A stretch of DNA of 16,877 nucleotides from Bipolaris cookei (taxonomy: Eukaryota; Ascomycota; Dothideomycetes; Pleosporales; Pleosporaceae). Within the stretch, counting starts at the first letter, position 1. Each line of letters starts with the position of its first letter. Below the pieces are notes generated by a model, which was given only the letters and a program-made list of their open reading frames with translations, was not told the origin of the DNA and searched no databases. Where the stretch lies: positions 75,563-92,439 of the forward strand of contig NRSV01000062.1 in the NCBI GenBank assembly GCA_002286855.1. The letters are read 5' to 3'. Shown in pieces: positions 16,374-16,877 of this stretch. The translations under genes were made by a program, and so were the position numbers.

Positions 16374-16877
16374 TTATGTAGTAGGAAATGTATCAAAATG
16401 CAAAAGTGATACCCAATTTTCATGTCTCTGGCGAGGCAGTAGTTTAGTAAGTCCATCAGCGGGCTGAACGCTGGTAGGTATGTATGTAAGGTTGAAATTG
16501 TGAGCTTGTGCTTCTTGACGAAGCCAGTGATGGTGTATATCGACGTGCCTAAGCGACGTCTTCAGCCGTGGTGTAGCTGCTGTAATCAGCCGTATTGTTT
16601 GTTGGTTATCACAGTATAGTATCTGCTTATGGTCTGGATCGAATTCGATATCCTTGAACAGTCTCCACCACCATAGCAGCTCTGTCCCTGCAGATGAGAC
16701 AGCGACTAGTTCAGCTTCAGTGGTTGATTTTGTGACACATCGTTGTAGTGTAGCCTTCCAGTCAATAGGGCCGCCAAACAGGAAGAAGATATAGCCTTGT
16801 GAGCTCTTCCTTGTGGCCTTATGGTCGGCGTACGAAGCATCTGTAGCACCATAGAAGTCTGGTTCTTGATGATCTTC
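16374..16877 (-). CDS. Ty1/copia polyprotein, C-terminal RNase H domain, 5'-incomplete
   Basis: An open minus-strand frame of 167 codons enters from the right edge and ends at TAA (16376-16374). It is the RNase H of a copia Pol polyprotein, which removes the RNA strand during reverse transcription. Four expected acidic positions are visible: Asp in YGATDASYAD, Glu in KSTTEAEL, Asp in LYCDNQQT, and Asp in PADGLTK near the end. The LRHVDIHHHWLRQ segment and the GGPIDWKATLQR motif are also characteristic of copia RNase H. There is no stop or frameshift in the visible part, so the element may be relatively young. No start codon is expected here, because the polyprotein begins outside the window. 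Confidence 0.9.
   Translation of the reverse strand, partial: EDHQEPDFYGATDASYADHKATRKSSQGYIFFLFGGPIDWKATLQRCVTKSTTEAELVAVSSAGTELLWWWRLFKDIEFDPDHKQILYCDNQQTIRLITAATPRLKTSLRHVDIHHHWLRQEAQAHNFNLTYIPTSVQPADGLTKLLPRQRHENWVSLLHFDTFPTT

Larger units (their letters stand above)
15906..16877 (-). mobile_element. 3' end of a Ty1/copia-type LTR retrotransposon (partial)
   Basis: Read on the minus strand, the pol RNase H domain ends at 16374. About 290 bp of sequence without a domain follows, then a purine-rich tract (AGAGCAGGGGG, 16083-16073) and a putative LTR. The 5' part (gag, protease, integrase, reverse transcriptase and 5' LTR) lies beyond the right edge of the window. Confidence 0.8.

Noticed and set aside
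1..16877. CRISPR arrays, rRNA and tRNA genes, bacterial-type operons.
   Set aside because: No regularly spaced repeats, no cloverleaf with an intact GGTTCGAATC-type arm and no ribosomal sequence were seen. The gene structure is fungal.

Overview
The window looks like a repeat-rich stretch of a filamentous ascomycete (Pezizomycotina) genome. The evidence is a P450 gene interrupted by five short introns (46-60 bp, GT-AG with CTRAY-like branch sites), Fot1/pogo-type, Tc1-type and Ty1/copia-type transposons, and a pattern of stop codons in one transposon copy that matches repeat-induced point mutation (RIP: CpA to TpA, i.e. C to T and G to A). A Dothideomycete such as a member of the Pleosporales would fit, but the sequence alone does not prove it.

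Layout. 1-2144: a complete Fot1/pogo-like element (minus strand) with terminal inverted repeats (TIRs), TA ends and an uninterrupted 650-aa transposase that keeps its DDD triad. 2422-4078: a broken transposase gene of another pogo clade (minus). 4613-6757: a second element of the first family, inverted relative to it, with intact TIRs. Its gene has 12 in-frame stops, two A-run frameshifts and a mutated third catalytic residue. 7044-7859: a possible 49-aa ORF, then an unrecognised 180-aa ORF with a plausible promoter. 8131-8610: a truncated N-terminal piece of a pogo transposase (minus). 8.6-11.4 kb: mostly AT-rich sequence without a recognisable gene, containing a cluster of TAACTAGTTA-type motifs, a 20-bp inverted repeat and a possible degraded coding segment near 10.4-10.85 kb. 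11500-13299: an intact six-exon cytochrome P450 (510 aa, CYP52-like). 14172-15528: a Tc1-like element with an open 379-aa transposase whose first catalytic Asp is Asn. 15906-16877: the 3' end of a Ty1/copia retrotransposon (minus), with its RNase H domain running off the window edge and a putative LTR.

How it fits together. This is a transposon island holding one clearly functional host gene (the P450) and one doubtful one (the 180-aa ORF). The transposons fall into age classes: one apparently fresh, un-mutated Fot1-like copy, RIP-scarred relatives, and fragments. Nothing here is convincing as a new multigene system. The most interesting points are the contrast between intact and RIP-killed family members, D-to-N changes at catalytic sites in two unrelated transposases at TpG-to-TpA positions, and a transposase start codon that lies inside the TIR.
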